A stretch of DNA of 64,000 nt from Rhizobium sp. P32RR-XVIII (GTDB lineage Bacteria > Pseudomonadota > Alphaproteobacteria > Rhizobiales > Rhizobiaceae): positions 310,001 through 374,000 of the forward strand of contig NZ_JABAIH010000002.1 of assembly GCF_012641395.1 (NCBI RefSeq). Reading direction: 5' to 3'. The notes under the pieces were generated by a model. It was not told where the DNA came from, searched no databases, and worked only from the letters and a program-made list of their open reading frames with translations. Below are positions 26,091 through 36,278 of this stretch, piece after piece (within the stretch, counting starts at the first letter, position 1; every line of letters begins with the position of its first letter). The translations under genes and the position numbers were made by a program.

Positions 26091-26978
26091 ATGGCTTTGC
26101 AGTCCATGACCGGTTTTGCGCGGCGCGAGGGTACGAGCGGCCGCTGGCGCTGGGCATGGGAACTGCGTTCGGTCAACGGTAAGGGGCTCGACCTCAGGCT
26201 TCGCTTGCCGCCCGGTCTCGAGCGCATGGAAACTGAAGTGCGCCGTGTCGCCGGCGAGCAGTTCAGCCGAGGCAACATGCAGGCCAATCTCTCGGTTTCG
26301 GCGGGCGAGAACCGTTTTGAGGCGGTCCTCAATCAGGAAACACTGGCGAACGTCCTTGCGCTGCGCGATCAGCTTGCCGGGATTATCGATCCCGAGCCGC
26401 TGCGCCTGGACACGCTTCTGTCTATCCGCGGGCTCGTCGAGTTTCGCGAGACCGAGGATAGCGCGGAAGAGATTGCCGCGCGCGATGCGGATATCGCGAC
26501 GGGCCTGCTGACGGCTCTTTCCGACCTCAAGCTCATGCGCGAGCAGGAGGGGGCTGCGCTGTCCCGCGTGCTGCTTAATCACGTTTCGACCATCGAGAAC
26601 CTGGCGCATGCCATTGAACGCGACCCTTCGCGCACGCCGCAGGAAATTTCGGCACGGATCAAAGCGCAGATTGCCTTGTTGATGGACGGGGCGGGCACGC
26701 TCGACAGGGACAGGTTGCATGCGGAAGCCGCGCTGCTCGCCACCAAGGCCGACGTCAGCGAGGAGATCGACCGGTTGAGGGCACATGTCGCGGCCGCACG
26801 TGATCTGTTGGGGCGCGGCGGTCCGGTTGGCCGCAAGCTCGATTTCCTTGCACAGGAATTTAACCGTGAATCGAATACCATCTGTTCGAAGTCGAATGCT
26901 GCGGCGGTCACTGCCGCCGGCATCGAACTGAAAGTCGTCATCGACCAGTTCCGCGAACAGGTCCAGAATCTGGAGTAG
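26091..26978 (+). CDS. YicC family endoribonuclease-like protein
   Basis: The 295-residue protein begins QSMTGFARREG, the signature of the YicC family N-terminus. It ends in a DUF1732 domain with REMNTICSK-type sequence (here NRESNTICSKSNAAAVTAAGIELK). E. coli YicC has been described as an RNase that acts on small RNAs. The start is supported by a GGAGGC ribosome site. gmk follows after 3 bases, an arrangement widely conserved. Confidence 0.93.
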   Translation: MALQSMTGFARREGTSGRWRWAWELRSVNGKGLDLRLRLPPGLERMETEVRRVAGEQFSRGNMQANLSVSAGENRFEAVLNQETLANVLALRDQLAGIIDPEPLRLDTLLSIRGLVEFRETEDSAEEIAARDADIATGLLTALSDLKLMREQEGAALSRVLLNHVSTIENLAHAIERDPSRTPQEISARIKAQIALLMDGAGTLDRDRLHAEAALLATKADVSEEIDRLRAHVAAARDLLGRGGPVGRKLDFLAQEFNRESNTICSKSNAAAVTAAGIELKVVIDQFREQVQNLE

Positions 26979-26981
26979 GAC

Positions 26982-27644
26982 ATGAAGCCGGCGAAATCCT
27001 CGCCCGTTCCGATCGCTCGCCGCGGTCTGATGCTCGTCATCTCGTCGCCGTCGGGCGCAGGCAAATCGACCATCGCAAGGACGCTGCTTGCGCAGGACAG
27101 CCAGATCGGCCTTTCCGTCAGCGTGACAACGCGTCCGCGACGCGCGAGCGAAGTCGACGGCATTCATTATCATTTCATAAGCATCCGCGAGTTCGAGCGG
27201 CTTCGCGATTCTGATGCGCTGCTGGAATGGGCCGAAGTGCACGGCAATTTTTACGGCACTCCGCGCGAGCCGGTGGAAGCGGCGATGGCTGAGGGGCGGG
27301 ACATGCTTTTCGATATCGACTGGCAAGGGGCCTTGCAGCTGCAGGAGAAGATGTCGGCGGACGTCGTTTCCATCTTCGTTCTGCCGCCGACGATGACCGA
27401 ATTGCAGTCGAGGCTTCACCGGCGCGCTGAAGATTCCGAAGACGTGATTGCACGCCGTCTGGCTAATTCCCGCGCTGAAATCGCGCATTGGCGGGAATAC
27501 GACTATGTGATCGTCAATGACGATCTCGAGACAGCATTCGACGCGGTCCAGTCGATCGTAAGGGCCGAGCGCCTGCGCCGCGACCGGCGGCACGGCGTTT
27601 TCGATTTCGTCACCAAACTGTTGGAAGAGACACCGGTTCTCTAA
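26982..27644 (+). CDS. gmk: Guanylate kinase
   Basis: Phosphorylates GMP to GDP with ATP. The 220-residue protein has the P-loop [10 protein letters not shown], the GMP-binding segment [19 protein letters not shown] and [10 protein letters not shown]. The stop overlaps that of the convergent rsmA by four bases. Co-transcription with mltG and yicC is likely. Confidence 0.97.
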   Translation: MKPAKSSPVPIARRGLMLVISSPSGAGKSTIARTLLAQDSQIGLSVSVTTRPRRASEVDGIHYHFISIREFERLRDSDALLEWAEVHGNFYGTPREPVEAAMAEGRDMLFDIDWQGALQLQEKMSADVVSIFVLPPTMTELQSRLHRRAEDSEDVIARRLANSRAEIAHWREYDYVIVNDDLETAFDAVQSIVRAERLRRDRRHGVFDFVTKLLEETPVL

Positions 27645-28468
27645 AGCGAATTCGCAAGCAGGCAGAATTCCTCGACGGACAGCGTTTCAGCGCGGCGCTG
27701 CGGATCTATGCCTGCCTTATTCAGCAGGTTCTCGCCGCCAAGCGGCTTGAGGCTCTGGCGCAGCATCTTGCGCCGCTGTCCGAACGCCGCCTGCGTGACT
27801 TTCTCGAGATTCGCGACGGCGCAGGGGATCGGGCTTTCCTTCGGCGTCAGATGCACCACCGTCGACGTTACCTTCGGCGGTGGCGTGAAGGCCTGCGGGG
27901 ATATGTCGAAGGCCATCCGGGCATCGGTGCGCCAGCCACAGAGCACGCCCAACCGGCCGTAATGGTCTTCGCCCGGTTCCGCGACGATGCGCTCGCCGAC
28001 TTCCTTTTGGAACATCAGCGTCAGGGATTCCCAGAACGGCGGCCATTCCTTTGGCAACAGCCAGTTCACCAGCAGCTGCGTGCCGACGTTGTAAGGAAGA
28101 TTGGCAATGATCTTGATTGGTCCTGCAGGCGCCAGCGCCTCGAAATCTGTCTTCAGCGCGTCACCACCGAGCACTTCAAGCTTGCCGGGATAATGATCCG
28201 ATATTTCCGCCAGCGCGGGCAGGCAGCGCGGATCGCGCTCGACGGCGATCACTTTTCTCGCACCCAGCGCCAGAATGGCGCGCGTCAGCCCGCCGGGCCC
28301 AGGCCCGACCTCGAAGACGGTAGAGCCTTCGAGAGATCCAGCGGTGCGCGCCACCTTCTGCGTCAGGTTGAGATCGAGAAGAAAGTTCTGGCCAAGAGCC
28401 TTGCGTGCATCAAGGCCGTGACGCTGAATCACGTCGCGAAGCGGCGGCAGGCCATCAAGTGCGGCCAT
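27641..28468 (-). CDS. rsmA: 16S rRNA (adenine1518/1519-N6)-dimethyltransferase
   Basis: KsgA/RsmA dimethylates two adenines in helix 45 of 16S rRNA. The 275-residue protein has [15 protein letters not shown], the SAM motif [12 protein letters not shown] and the catalytic IANLPYNVG. Its start overlaps the pdxA stop by one base, and it closes the lptF-lptG-lptD-surA-pdxA-rsmA series, an order shared with many proteobacteria. Confidence 0.97.
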   Translation of the reverse strand: MAALDGLPPLRDVIQRHGLDARKALGQNFLLDLNLTQKVARTAGSLEGSTVFEVGPGPGGLTRAILALGARKVIAVERDPRCLPALAEISDHYPGKLEVLGGDALKTDFEALAPAGPIKIIANLPYNVGTQLLVNWLLPKEWPPFWESLTLMFQKEVGERIVAEPGEDHYGRLGVLCGWRTDARMAFDISPQAFTPPPKVTSTVVHLTPKESPIPCAVANLEKVTQAAFGQRRKMLRQSLKPLGGENLLNKAGIDPQRRAETLSVEEFCLLANSL

Positions 28469-29490
28469 CAGCGCTGTACCGCCGACCGGCTGAGTTGGGC
28501 TGCAAGCTTCAGGGCTGCAATCAGGCTCTGCTCACGCGCAATGCCTTTGCCGGCAATACCAAACGCCGTCCCGTGATCCGGCGAAGTCCGCACGAAAGGC
28601 AGCCCGAGCGTCACGTTGACGGAATCGTCGAAGCCCAGCGCCTTGGCGGGAATCAGCGCCTGGTCGTGATACATGCAGATCGCGACATCATACCGGGCGC
28701 GTGCCTCGTCGTGGAACATGGTATCCGCGGGCAGGGGGCCAATGGCATCGATGCCCTCGGAACGCAGAAGCTCAATGGCCGGATAGATGATGTCTTCGTC
28801 TTCCCGTCCCATCGTGCCGCTTTCGCCGGCATGCGGATTGAGACCGGCGACCGCGAGGCGCGGCCTCTCTATGCCGAAGCGCTGCCTGAGGTCGGCATGG
28901 GCGATGCGGCAGGTTTCCGCGATCAACTCACCACTGAGTGCCTGGGGCACGTCCTTGATCGGGATATGAATGGTAACCGGGATCGCCCGCAGCTTGGGAC
29001 CCGCGAGCATCATGACCGGTCTGACCGGCTTGCCGGTCGCGCGGGCGGCGAGGTCGGCTAGAAACTCGGTGTGTCCGGGAAACTTAAAGCCGGCCTCGTA
29101 GAGAACGGATTTTGCGATGGGGTTGGTAACAACCCCCGCAGCCTCGCCCTTGAGGACCAGCGACACGGCCGTTTCAATTGCGGCAATCGTGCCCGGCGCT
29201 GTCGCGACATGCGGTTCGCCCGCGGCCACTTGGACGCCGGCGGCAACGGGCAGGACGGGCAGCGCATCGACAAAAACATCGGCGGCCGTCGCTGCACTCG
29301 CTTCGGCTATTGCGACGGAAAGATCGAGCTGCCGCGCCCTCACCAACAGCACATCGGGATCACCGATCAGAAAGAAAGGTGGCAGACCGAGCTCACGCCT
29401 CCTCAGCCAGGCCATCAACGCGATGTCAGGGCCGATCCCGGCCGGATCTCCCTGCGTCAGTGCAAGCGGGCGCAAAAACGGGGTGGACAC
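28468..29490 (-). CDS. pdxA: 4-hydroxythreonine-4-phosphate dehydrogenase
   Basis: Oxidises 4-phosphohydroxy-L-threonine in pyridoxal-5'-phosphate synthesis. The 340-residue protein has the family N-terminus [17 protein letters not shown]. Metal-binding motifs are [17 protein letters not shown] and [12 protein letters not shown]. It starts 5 bases after the surA-like gene and is translationally close to rsmA. Confidence 0.97.
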   Translation of the reverse strand: MSTPFLRPLALTQGDPAGIGPDIALMAWLRRRELGLPPFFLIGDPDVLLVRARQLDLSVAIAEASAATAADVFVDALPVLPVAAGVQVAAGEPHVATAPGTIAAIETAVSLVLKGEAAGVVTNPIAKSVLYEAGFKFPGHTEFLADLAARATGKPVRPVMMLAGPKLRAIPVTIHIPIKDVPQALSGELIAETCRIAHADLRQRFGIERPRLAVAGLNPHAGESGTMGREDEDIIYPAIELLRSEGIDAIGPLPADTMFHDEARARYDVAICMYHDQALIPAKALGFDDSVNVTLGLPFVRTSPDHGTAFGIAGKGIAREQSLIAALKLAAQLSRSAVQR

Positions 29491-29495
29491 GGCGA

Positions 29496-30446
29496 TCAGC
29501 GGTAGATGATCTGCGCCTTCTTGCGCAGCTCGTCCAGGTATTTGGTGGCGTTCTCGTTTCCTGGCGCGGTCTTGTTTGCCTTCGCCTTGTCGAGGTCCTC
29601 CTGGCGGAACATGATCTCGGCGGCCGTGTCATCCGACACTTCGCGCTGACTGCAGATTGCGAGATACTCCACACCCTTGTCGGTCACCCGTGTCGCCGTG
29701 GTGTTGCCCTTCGCCTGTTCGACCAATGGTTTCCAGTCGGCCGGAATCTCCGGTGCCAGCATGCGGCCAAGGTCGCGGACGGAAACATCACGCATTGTTG
29801 CAGCAAAGACCTTCGCCTGGTCGCAACCCGGATACTTCGAACGCGATGCTTCGGCCTCGCTCTTGCGCTTGGCCGTGATGCCCTTCTTCGATTGCGGCAC
29901 CACGAAGATGATCTGCTGCAGCATATATTCGGTGGTAACCGGCTTCTGCTTGTTGTTCTCCATCATGCGGCTGACAAGATCGCTGCTCGACATGCGAGCA
30001 CTGGAGCCATACCGCGCGTTGACGACACGCGGCCAGCTCATTTGCACGGCAATGAACTGCTTGAAGTGATCCACGCCGACGCCGGCCTGGGTGAGAATTT
30101 GTGTGAGCTGCTCGGTCGTGAGCTTATTCCCGGACGCAAAGCGCGCGAAGGAGGCATCGACGTCTTCTTTGGAGACCGACATTCGCACGCGCGAGACTTC
30201 CTGCCGTTTCAGTGTCTCATCGACCAGCGATTCTTCAGCAGCTTTCGCATCGGCTTTCTGATGCTGGAGACGCAGGAACGCCTGGCGTTTTGCGATATCG
30301 CCTGATGTAAGCGCAACGCCATTCACGACGGCTTTAACCTCGCTGGCCGCAAATGCCGAGCCGCCCTGCGGCTGAACGAGCGCCGCGAGCGCGCATAATG
30401 CAGCTCCAGCCAACAAAGATGTGACAGTCTTTCCTGCGCCAATCAT
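29496..30446 (-). CDS. SurA-like periplasmic chaperone/foldase
   Basis: The 316-residue protein has a signal peptide ([27 protein letters not shown]). The N-terminal chaperone domain follows, typical of SurA ([24 protein letters not shown]), then [13 protein letters not shown] and a parvulin-like section beginning [12 protein letters not shown]. Its place between lptD and pdxA is where surA lies in most proteobacteria; LptD is a known SurA client. Only one degenerate PPIase domain is present, so isomerase activity is uncertain. Confidence 0.85.
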   Translation of the reverse strand: MIGAGKTVTSLLAGAALCALAALVQPQGGSAFAASEVKAVVNGVALTSGDIAKRQAFLRLQHQKADAKAAEESLVDETLKRQEVSRVRMSVSKEDVDASFARFASGNKLTTEQLTQILTQAGVGVDHFKQFIAVQMSWPRVVNARYGSSARMSSSDLVSRMMENNKQKPVTTEYMLQQIIFVVPQSKKGITAKRKSEAEASRSKYPGCDQAKVFAATMRDVSVRDLGRMLAPEIPADWKPLVEQAKGNTTATRVTDKGVEYLAICSQREVSDDTAAEIMFRQEDLDKAKANKTAPGNENATKYLDELRKKAQIIYR

Positions 30447-30617
30447 AAGCCAGTCCTTCCCATAGACACTGCGGCAGCAAGTACAGCTTTGCCGAGGTCG
30501 CCGGAGAGTCGTTCCTAAGCGACACTCCTGACGCCTCATAACCCGATTGACGGCAATGTCCTGCATAGTGTTACGGCGAAAGAAAGGCTCCCTTTCTTTC
30601 GCCGCTCAATATCGCGT

Positions 30618-32978
30618 TCAATTGTTATAGATGTTGCTGCGGAAATCGTTAAACTCTCCGATATTCACATCGCCCAGGGTGCGGAACGTAAGTCTGGCGC
30701 CGATGCTCCAGTCGCTTGCCGATTCGTCGGAAGTGTCGCGTTTCGAAGTATAGGCGATTGTGAAGATCGTGCACTCGTCTTCGTAGGAAAGACCGAGCGT
30801 CTTTCTGGTCAGGACATCGTTGTTGAGGTCCCAGGCGATGCCGCCGAAGACGGACCAATAATCCCTGAACTTGATCCTTCCCTTGGCCTGGATCTCGTCT
30901 TGGTCTTCGTCAAACCCATAGTCCGGTTGGGCGCCAACATGGGTGTAAAGAAGCTGGCTCTGGAACGTATCGTTCTGAAAACCCGTCGTTAGATCGCCGC
31001 GGCGGAAAGTCAGATCCTTCTCATCCAGGCGGTAGGAGGCGGCGAAGGAAAGACCCTGCGGCGTCTCGATGCCGCCTAGGCCGACATAGTCGGAACTTGT
31101 CGTCTCCAGACCGGAATTGGCGCCGGCATTGACGAGGTCGGCCGTGTCAAACGAATTCTGACCGGCAAGCTGATAGGACTGACCGAAAATGCCGTGAAGC
31201 TTGTAGCCGTTATCGAACGTGCCAGTGTACTGGAAGCCGATATTGGCGCGCGTTCCGCCCTCGATGCGATCATAGCCCGAGTACTTGTCGCGCTCGAAGA
31301 GTGTCGTCGCGTCAAACACGAAGCTCTGCGCGTCGTCATTCGGGAGGGCGCCGGCCAGAGGCTCGTCGGGACGCGCGTAGATCTGTGCAATCGGTTCAAT
31401 CACATGCGTGCTGTTGGCCGTCGTCATCAGGATCGGATACCGCGCTTCCAATCCGGCAGTGACCATCCCGCGCGTTGCGGCGTCGCCGTCCTCAAAATTG
31501 CCGTCGTAAGGTGCGAGCGAGTTCGGATCGTCCATGTTGAGCGCGAGCGCATCGCCGCGTGCTGCAAGCAGGGGCGTAAGAAGGACGCCCTGAGGAGTCA
31601 CGAAAGTACGCTTCCATTCCAATTCGCCGGTCAGGCGGGACGTCTGGCCCTTGAGACCCGGAAAGCGATTGTCGCCCACGGGGTTGTCGAAAAAGCTGTC
31701 GTGCGTGCGCGAGAGATTTGTGAAGTTGACGTCGAGTGAGAGCTCGCCGCCTGCGAGCGGCTGCGGAGCGACCGCATGATAGTCTATCACTGGGTAGACG
31801 ATCGCTTGTTGCTTTTCCTGCTCGCTGTCCGGATCGGCATCCTGCACGTCGAAATAGAACGACCGGATGTCGAAGTAATTCCGCTTGCCAAGACCTGTCA
31901 AATAAACCTGATTGGTATGGGTCGATTGATCAAAGCCTTTGAGTTCATAGGTGCGCGAGAAATTATTGTCGCTCTGAACCATGACATCCCAGCCGAATGT
32001 CCAGCGAGGATTGATCCTAAACTCTGCTTTGGACCCCACCATTCCGCGAGCATCAGCCTCGTTGTCGCTTGTGCCCTCACTGAAGCTTTCGGGGCTCAGC
32101 TGATTTATGCCTGCAACGCGCAGCGTGTGGGTACCGTTTTCAAACCGCTGACGGAACTCGGTGTCCAGGAGGAAGCCCTGATTCGTATAGCCGGTGCCGC
32201 TAACCGTTGCGTCCATGCTCGGCGAGAAAACGTAATAGTATGGAACAGTAACCCCGAATCCGAGATTCTGCGACGTACTGAACGTCGGGAACAGGAATCC
32301 GGACTTGCGTTTGACGGTCTGGTCCGGAACCTCGATCCAGGGAACAAAGGCGATCGGCTTGCCAAGCAGCTCAAGACGCGCTCTTTCCAGACGGATCGTA
32401 TGCTTCTCGCCGTTCTGAATAACGCGCTCGGCCTTGACCTGCCAGAAAGGTGGTCGCTCAGGGTGTTCGGCGCAGGGAAGGCACGCCGTATAGACGCCCC
32501 TGTTGAGGATCATCAAATTGCTATCGACGCGCTGGCCGCTTTCGGCCGCGATGCGCGTATTGTCCGTGGTCTCGATGCGCAACGCGCTGACGAAACCCTG
32601 AGCAAAGTCGTCGGTCACGTCGACCTTGTCGGAATACATGCGGTTGCCATCGGGGCTGATCAGCTCGACATTGCCGATCGCCATCATCCGGCGCGTCTTC
32701 TGGTTGTATTCTACGCGCTGGGCCACCATTTTGTAGCCGGCGTAATTGATCTGCACGCCTCCGACGGCCGAAACGATCTGCTGGTCTCTGTTGTAGACCA
32801 GCTCATTGGCCGAAAGGATCATTTTCGCGTTGGGATCGATCTTCGGCTGCAGCCTTCCCACCGTCGTGCTCTGTTGCGCGAAGGCGGCAGGAATGGTTCC
32901 CGAATAGCTAACCAGAGTCGCCCCGGCCAGCAGGGCAACCATCTGTTTACTAAAAGTCTTGCGGTCGCCTGCCGCCAC
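30618..32978 (-). CDS. lptD: LPS-assembly protein LptD
   Basis: Outer-membrane barrel that inserts lipopolysaccharide into the outer leaflet. The 786-residue protein has a signal peptide ending in AFAQQ. A jellyroll OstA domain follows (ILSANELVYNRDQQIVSAVGGVQINY), then a 26-strand-type C-terminal barrel. The best start is GTG at 32978, whose first base overlaps the lptG stop codon (TAG/GTG). The upstream ATG at 33044 would only add a Ser/Arg-rich tail. Two Cys in CLPCAEHP may form a local disulfide. Confidence 0.95.
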   Translation of the reverse strand: MAAGDRKTFSKQMVALLAGATLVSYSGTIPAAFAQQSTTVGRLQPKIDPNAKMILSANELVYNRDQQIVSAVGGVQINYAGYKMVAQRVEYNQKTRRMMAIGNVELISPDGNRMYSDKVDVTDDFAQGFVSALRIETTDNTRIAAESGQRVDSNLMILNRGVYTACLPCAEHPERPPFWQVKAERVIQNGEKHTIRLERARLELLGKPIAFVPWIEVPDQTVKRKSGFLFPTFSTSQNLGFGVTVPYYYVFSPSMDATVSGTGYTNQGFLLDTEFRQRFENGTHTLRVAGINQLSPESFSEGTSDNEADARGMVGSKAEFRINPRWTFGWDVMVQSDNNFSRTYELKGFDQSTHTNQVYLTGLGKRNYFDIRSFYFDVQDADPDSEQEKQQAIVYPVIDYHAVAPQPLAGGELSLDVNFTNLSRTHDSFFDNPVGDNRFPGLKGQTSRLTGELEWKRTFVTPQGVLLTPLLAARGDALALNMDDPNSLAPYDGNFEDGDAATRGMVTAGLEARYPILMTTANSTHVIEPIAQIYARPDEPLAGALPNDDAQSFVFDATTLFERDKYSGYDRIEGGTRANIGFQYTGTFDNGYKLHGIFGQSYQLAGQNSFDTADLVNAGANSGLETTSSDYVGLGGIETPQGLSFAASYRLDEKDLTFRRGDLTTGFQNDTFQSQLLYTHVGAQPDYGFDEDQDEIQAKGRIKFRDYWSVFGGIAWDLNNDVLTRKTLGLSYEDECTIFTIAYTSKRDTSDESASDWSIGARLTFRTLGDVNIGEFNDFRSNIYNN

Positions 32979-34066
32979 TAGCCGTCCTCCTGATGAAGCA
33001 GAATCGTTGCGCCGAGAGCCAACGCGACGACTACAGGAATCCAAGCCGCCACGAAAGGCGGCACGACTCCGCTGCTTCCAAACGCTCTAACAAGCGCCGT
33101 GACCACATAAAGCACGAAGCCTGAAAGGATTCCACCCAGAATCACCGACCTCGACTGGTTGAACCGGCTAAATTTTAGAGACACTGTTGCAGCAATGAGA
33201 GTCATTGCGACAAGCAGCAACGGTTGGGACAACAATGAGTGGAATTGCGTCTCCAGCGCCTTCGTCGGTATGCCAAAGGATTTGGCGATCGCTATTCGAT
33301 GGGAAAGATCAAAAAAAGCAATGGTTTCGGGCGCCGTCAGGCGCTCCCGCACGAAATCCTGCTTCAAATTGGTGCGAAGTTCGACGGTTTCCTTGCGAAG
33401 GGCGATTTCGCCCGGCCGGCGTTCGACAACGTTCTTAAGAAGCCAGTAACCATCTTCCAATTTCGCCGATGCTGCATCCTGACGCAGAATGACGTGTCCG
33501 CTCGAATCGAAGTGAATCAAAACCGCATCGATCAGCAGCGTTCCGTTCTCTTGAATCGTGCGCGCTCCGATTATGACATCATCTTTTCCGCTGATCTGGC
33601 GGATCCATGGGATCTGCGATTTGCTGCTCGACGCTTTTTCCTGGCCGCGCCAGTCGGTTTCGACCAAAGCTGCCTGCCGCTGTCCCCAGGCCGCCAGCGG
33701 GTTGATGACGGTCATCGTCAGGACGCCGAGTAGGAAGGCGCCAAGCACGAACGGAGACATGAACTGCCAAACCGAAATGCCGGCCGCCCGCGCCACCACC
33801 AGCTCATACTTGCGGTTTAAGCCGATCAGCACCGTCATTCCGACGAAAAGCGCAATGAATGGGATCGTCTGCTGGATGATGAGCGGCAGGCGGACGGCCG
33901 TCATCAGCAGGCCGCCGGTGACGGTATAGCCGGGCAGGCCCGACATTCGTCCCGCCGTTTCGCTGAAATCAATGAGGAAGACGATCGAGATCACACCGAG
34001 GAAGAACCAGATCGCAATCGCGATATACCGGCGCAAGAAATAGCGCCCCAGAGTGCCGAAAATCAT
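32978..34066 (-). CDS. lptG: LPS export ABC transporter permease LptG
   Basis: The 362-residue permease of the LptB2FG complex extracts LPS from the inner membrane. It has six transmembrane segments around a periplasmic jellyroll domain (about residues 125-260). Start MIFGTLGRYFLRRYI is the family N-terminus and overlaps the lptF stop by four bases (ATGA). The frame is open far upstream through lptF but only as a shadow. It is coupled to lptD downstream. Confidence 0.95.
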   Translation of the reverse strand: MIFGTLGRYFLRRYIAIAIWFFLGVISIVFLIDFSETAGRMSGLPGYTVTGGLLMTAVRLPLIIQQTIPFIALFVGMTVLIGLNRKYELVVARAAGISVWQFMSPFVLGAFLLGVLTMTVINPLAAWGQRQAALVETDWRGQEKASSSKSQIPWIRQISGKDDVIIGARTIQENGTLLIDAVLIHFDSSGHVILRQDAASAKLEDGYWLLKNVVERRPGEIALRKETVELRTNLKQDFVRERLTAPETIAFFDLSHRIAIAKSFGIPTKALETQFHSLLSQPLLLVAMTLIAATVSLKFSRFNQSRSVILGGILSGFVLYVVTALVRAFGSSGVVPPFVAAWIPVVVALALGATILLHQEDG

Positions 34067-35244
34067 GAGCGCCCTCCGGGTGTCTTGCCTTGAGCTGCAG
34101 ATGGCAGCAGCCGTTCGATCTTCTGCCACATGCCGGCCGCGCGCTCGCTCACAGCAGCCGGAACAGAAAGACGCTTGTGCAGGCTGAACGAGAGGATCGC
34201 TAACCCGGAGCTCACGATCGGAATCGCATAGAGAACGCCGATGTATGAGGGATCGGTATCGATCTGGTTCGCTGCGTAGAAGGACGCCCAGCGCAATGCA
34301 AATGCAAAGGTGAGAGCCGCTACCATCGGATGCAGGCGCGCCTCGCGATGCGAACGTGCGTCGCCCGCAATAGCCAGCGAAATAAGCGCGAAGACGAAAG
34401 GCAGAACCCAATCCGTAAGCCGCCGGTGGAGTTCGGCGCGGTATGATCCCGGCTTCGAAATATAGTCTTTGTCTGTCGGATCCGGGTTGAACAGGAAAGC
34501 CAGGTCGCGGTCGCTGGCGCGCAGCGTGGCCTGACCGCGGTTCTCGGTCAGATCGGACAGGTCGAAGGAGTACGAGTCGAATCTGATGATGGAGACATTG
34601 CCGTCGTGGAGTTTGCGCTGAACCTCGCCGTCACGCATGATGAGCGACGTACCCTTTTCGTCGACGGCACCTTCGCGTGCATAGTAAATCATATCGGCGG
34701 TCGGATCACGCTCGTCGACGACGAACAGGCCCTTCAGGACGCGGCCAGCCAGCCGCTCCGAAATCTGCACGTACAGCCCATCATCGATCTTGCGGAAGTT
34801 CTTTTCTTCCATGACGGTGGACAGAAGATCGGCGTAGGCCGCTGCAATCATCTGGCGTCCGGCGGTCTTTGCTTTCGGTTCAACGACGTTGTCGACCAGG
34901 AAGGAGAACACGCTGATGAGCGCCGCGAGCACGAGGATCGGGCGGATGATCACGTCCCTCTTGGCGCCGGCCGCGTCGATGACGGCCAGTTCCGAATCAT
35001 TGTTCATCGTCGTCAGCGTTTGTGTGACGCCGATCACGAGGGCGAACGGCAGCACGATGGGAATGATCGACGGCAGGATGAATGTCGCAAGCATGGCGAA
35101 CGAGCCGATCGACTGGCCGCTATCTGTGACCAGGTTGATGCGTTGCAGCACTTGGGTGGTCCAGATGATAGCGAGTACCGGAAGGAGCGCTACGAGGAAC
35201 ATCTGGCCGACGCGCCGCAATATGTAGATCTCTAGTAGTTTCAT
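34063..35244 (-). CDS. lptF: LPS export ABC transporter permease LptF
   Basis: The 393-residue partner permease of LptG starts MKLLEIYILRRVGQMF. Six transmembrane segments flank a periplasmic beta domain with GLYVQISERLAGRVLKGLFVVD. It is the first gene of the LPS-export operon on the minus strand. LptB, LptC and LptA are not in the window. Confidence 0.95.
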   Translation of the reverse strand: MKLLEIYILRRVGQMFLVALLPVLAIIWTTQVLQRINLVTDSGQSIGSFAMLATFILPSIIPIVLPFALVIGVTQTLTTMNNDSELAVIDAAGAKRDVIIRPILVLAALISVFSFLVDNVVEPKAKTAGRQMIAAAYADLLSTVMEEKNFRKIDDGLYVQISERLAGRVLKGLFVVDERDPTADMIYYAREGAVDEKGTSLIMRDGEVQRKLHDGNVSIIRFDSYSFDLSDLTENRGQATLRASDRDLAFLFNPDPTDKDYISKPGSYRAELHRRLTDWVLPFVFALISLAIAGDARSHREARLHPMVAALTFAFALRWASFYAANQIDTDPSYIGVLYAIPIVSSGLAILSFSLHKRLSVPAAVSERAAGMWQKIERLLPSAAQGKTPGGRS

Positions 35245-35342
35245 GCCGGCCCTTGAACACACAAGCGATGCGGACGCACCGCAGCTGGAACCATCTAAGC
35301 TCTTTGCCGCGCTTTTGCGACAACCAGCCGTCATAATTTCAT

Positions 35343-36206
35343 TCAAATTTCAGAATTTTTTGCGCGGTGTGATGAATCGGCTAGCGCAAAGACGCCAGCG
35401 AAAACAACCACAGCCAGCAGCCAACCGAGCACGACATCCGACAGGAAGTGCGCGCCGAAGGCCAGCCGCATCAGCGGCGTGAGAATCGAGATTGCCAAAA
35501 TCGGCAGAAAGAGCCCGGTTCGTGCCGGCTGCGGTATCAGCACGAGGAGGCAGAGGAGCCAGCCGGCGCTTGCTGCCTCTCCAGAGACAAACGAGCAGTT
35601 CGACAGGCATTTTCCGGCAAAGGATCCGGCCTGTATGAAATCGAGTGTGCCGCCGAAGTCGAGTGTGCTGATAGGCCTCGGCCGGCCCGAATGCTCTTTG
35701 AGTATGAGGTTCACGATCAGGCCCGGCCCCAACAGCAGAGACGTCAGAGCGATTTTGAGGTTCCGAGCCCGAAGCGCGTTGAACGTCGCGCCGTGATGTC
35801 CGTAACATGCAATCAGCATGATAAGCATCCCGACCGCGACGACATAGGGCAGCCGGAAGAAGATTGTTCTGAGGATATCCAGAAATGCCGTCTGGCGGGA
35901 GGGGAAGTGCCCGCAGATCTGCGCGGCGGCATTGGAGCTCTTGCAGGTATCAACAACGAAGAAATACCGGGACGCGGCGATGTCGATCTGCGGGAAGGCA
36001 TGAAATACGACAAGCAGTACCCACCAGAGAGAGAAGAGGGCAACGAAACTACCGGCCGCCGTCCTGGGAAGGCGAATTTTAGGCCTTGATAGCTGGTTTT
36101 CGGTAGCGGACTTCACGTTGGACTTCTTTTCATGGTTTTGCTGCGCTGCATCGAGGCGCTGGCTTTTTGACTCGGCACAGCGGATTTGTCCATGCCTCGT
36201 GATCAA
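35343..36206 (-). CDS. PAP2-family phosphatase, possible lipid A phosphatase
   Basis: The 287-residue protein has about six transmembrane segments. The three PAP2 motifs are present: K170...R177-P178, SGE at 208-210, and R247-x5-H253-x3-D257. The second motif normally reads (P)SGH; here the His is Glu. The start is uncertain: TTG at 36206 gives a soluble basic leader, and an internal GTG near 36116 would begin closer to the first membrane segment. Its position beside the lpt genes makes a lipid A or phosphatidylglycerolphosphate phosphatase plausible, but that is inference only. Confidence 0.75.
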   Translation of the reverse strand: MITRHGQIRCAESKSQRLDAAQQNHEKKSNVKSATENQLSRPKIRLPRTAAGSFVALFSLWWVLLVVFHAFPQIDIAASRYFFVVDTCKSSNAAAQICGHFPSRQTAFLDILRTIFFRLPYVVAVGMLIMLIACYGHHGATFNALRARNLKIALTSLLLGPGLIVNLILKEHSGRPRPISTLDFGGTLDFIQAGSFAGKCLSNCSFVSGEAASAGWLLCLLVLIPQPARTGLFLPILAISILTPLMRLAFGAHFLSDVVLGWLLAVVVFAGVFALADSSHRAKNSEI

Positions 36207-36278
36207 GCCTTGTTTTAGGCGCTAAAACCCGAAATTATCGCGCCGGATAGGATTCTGCAGAATCCGAATGGAGAAAAC

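Noticed and set aside
26052..27593. 513-codon minus-strand frame across yicC and gmk
   Set aside because: Both genes on the plus strand are well-defined families; the antisense translation shows no recognisable motif.
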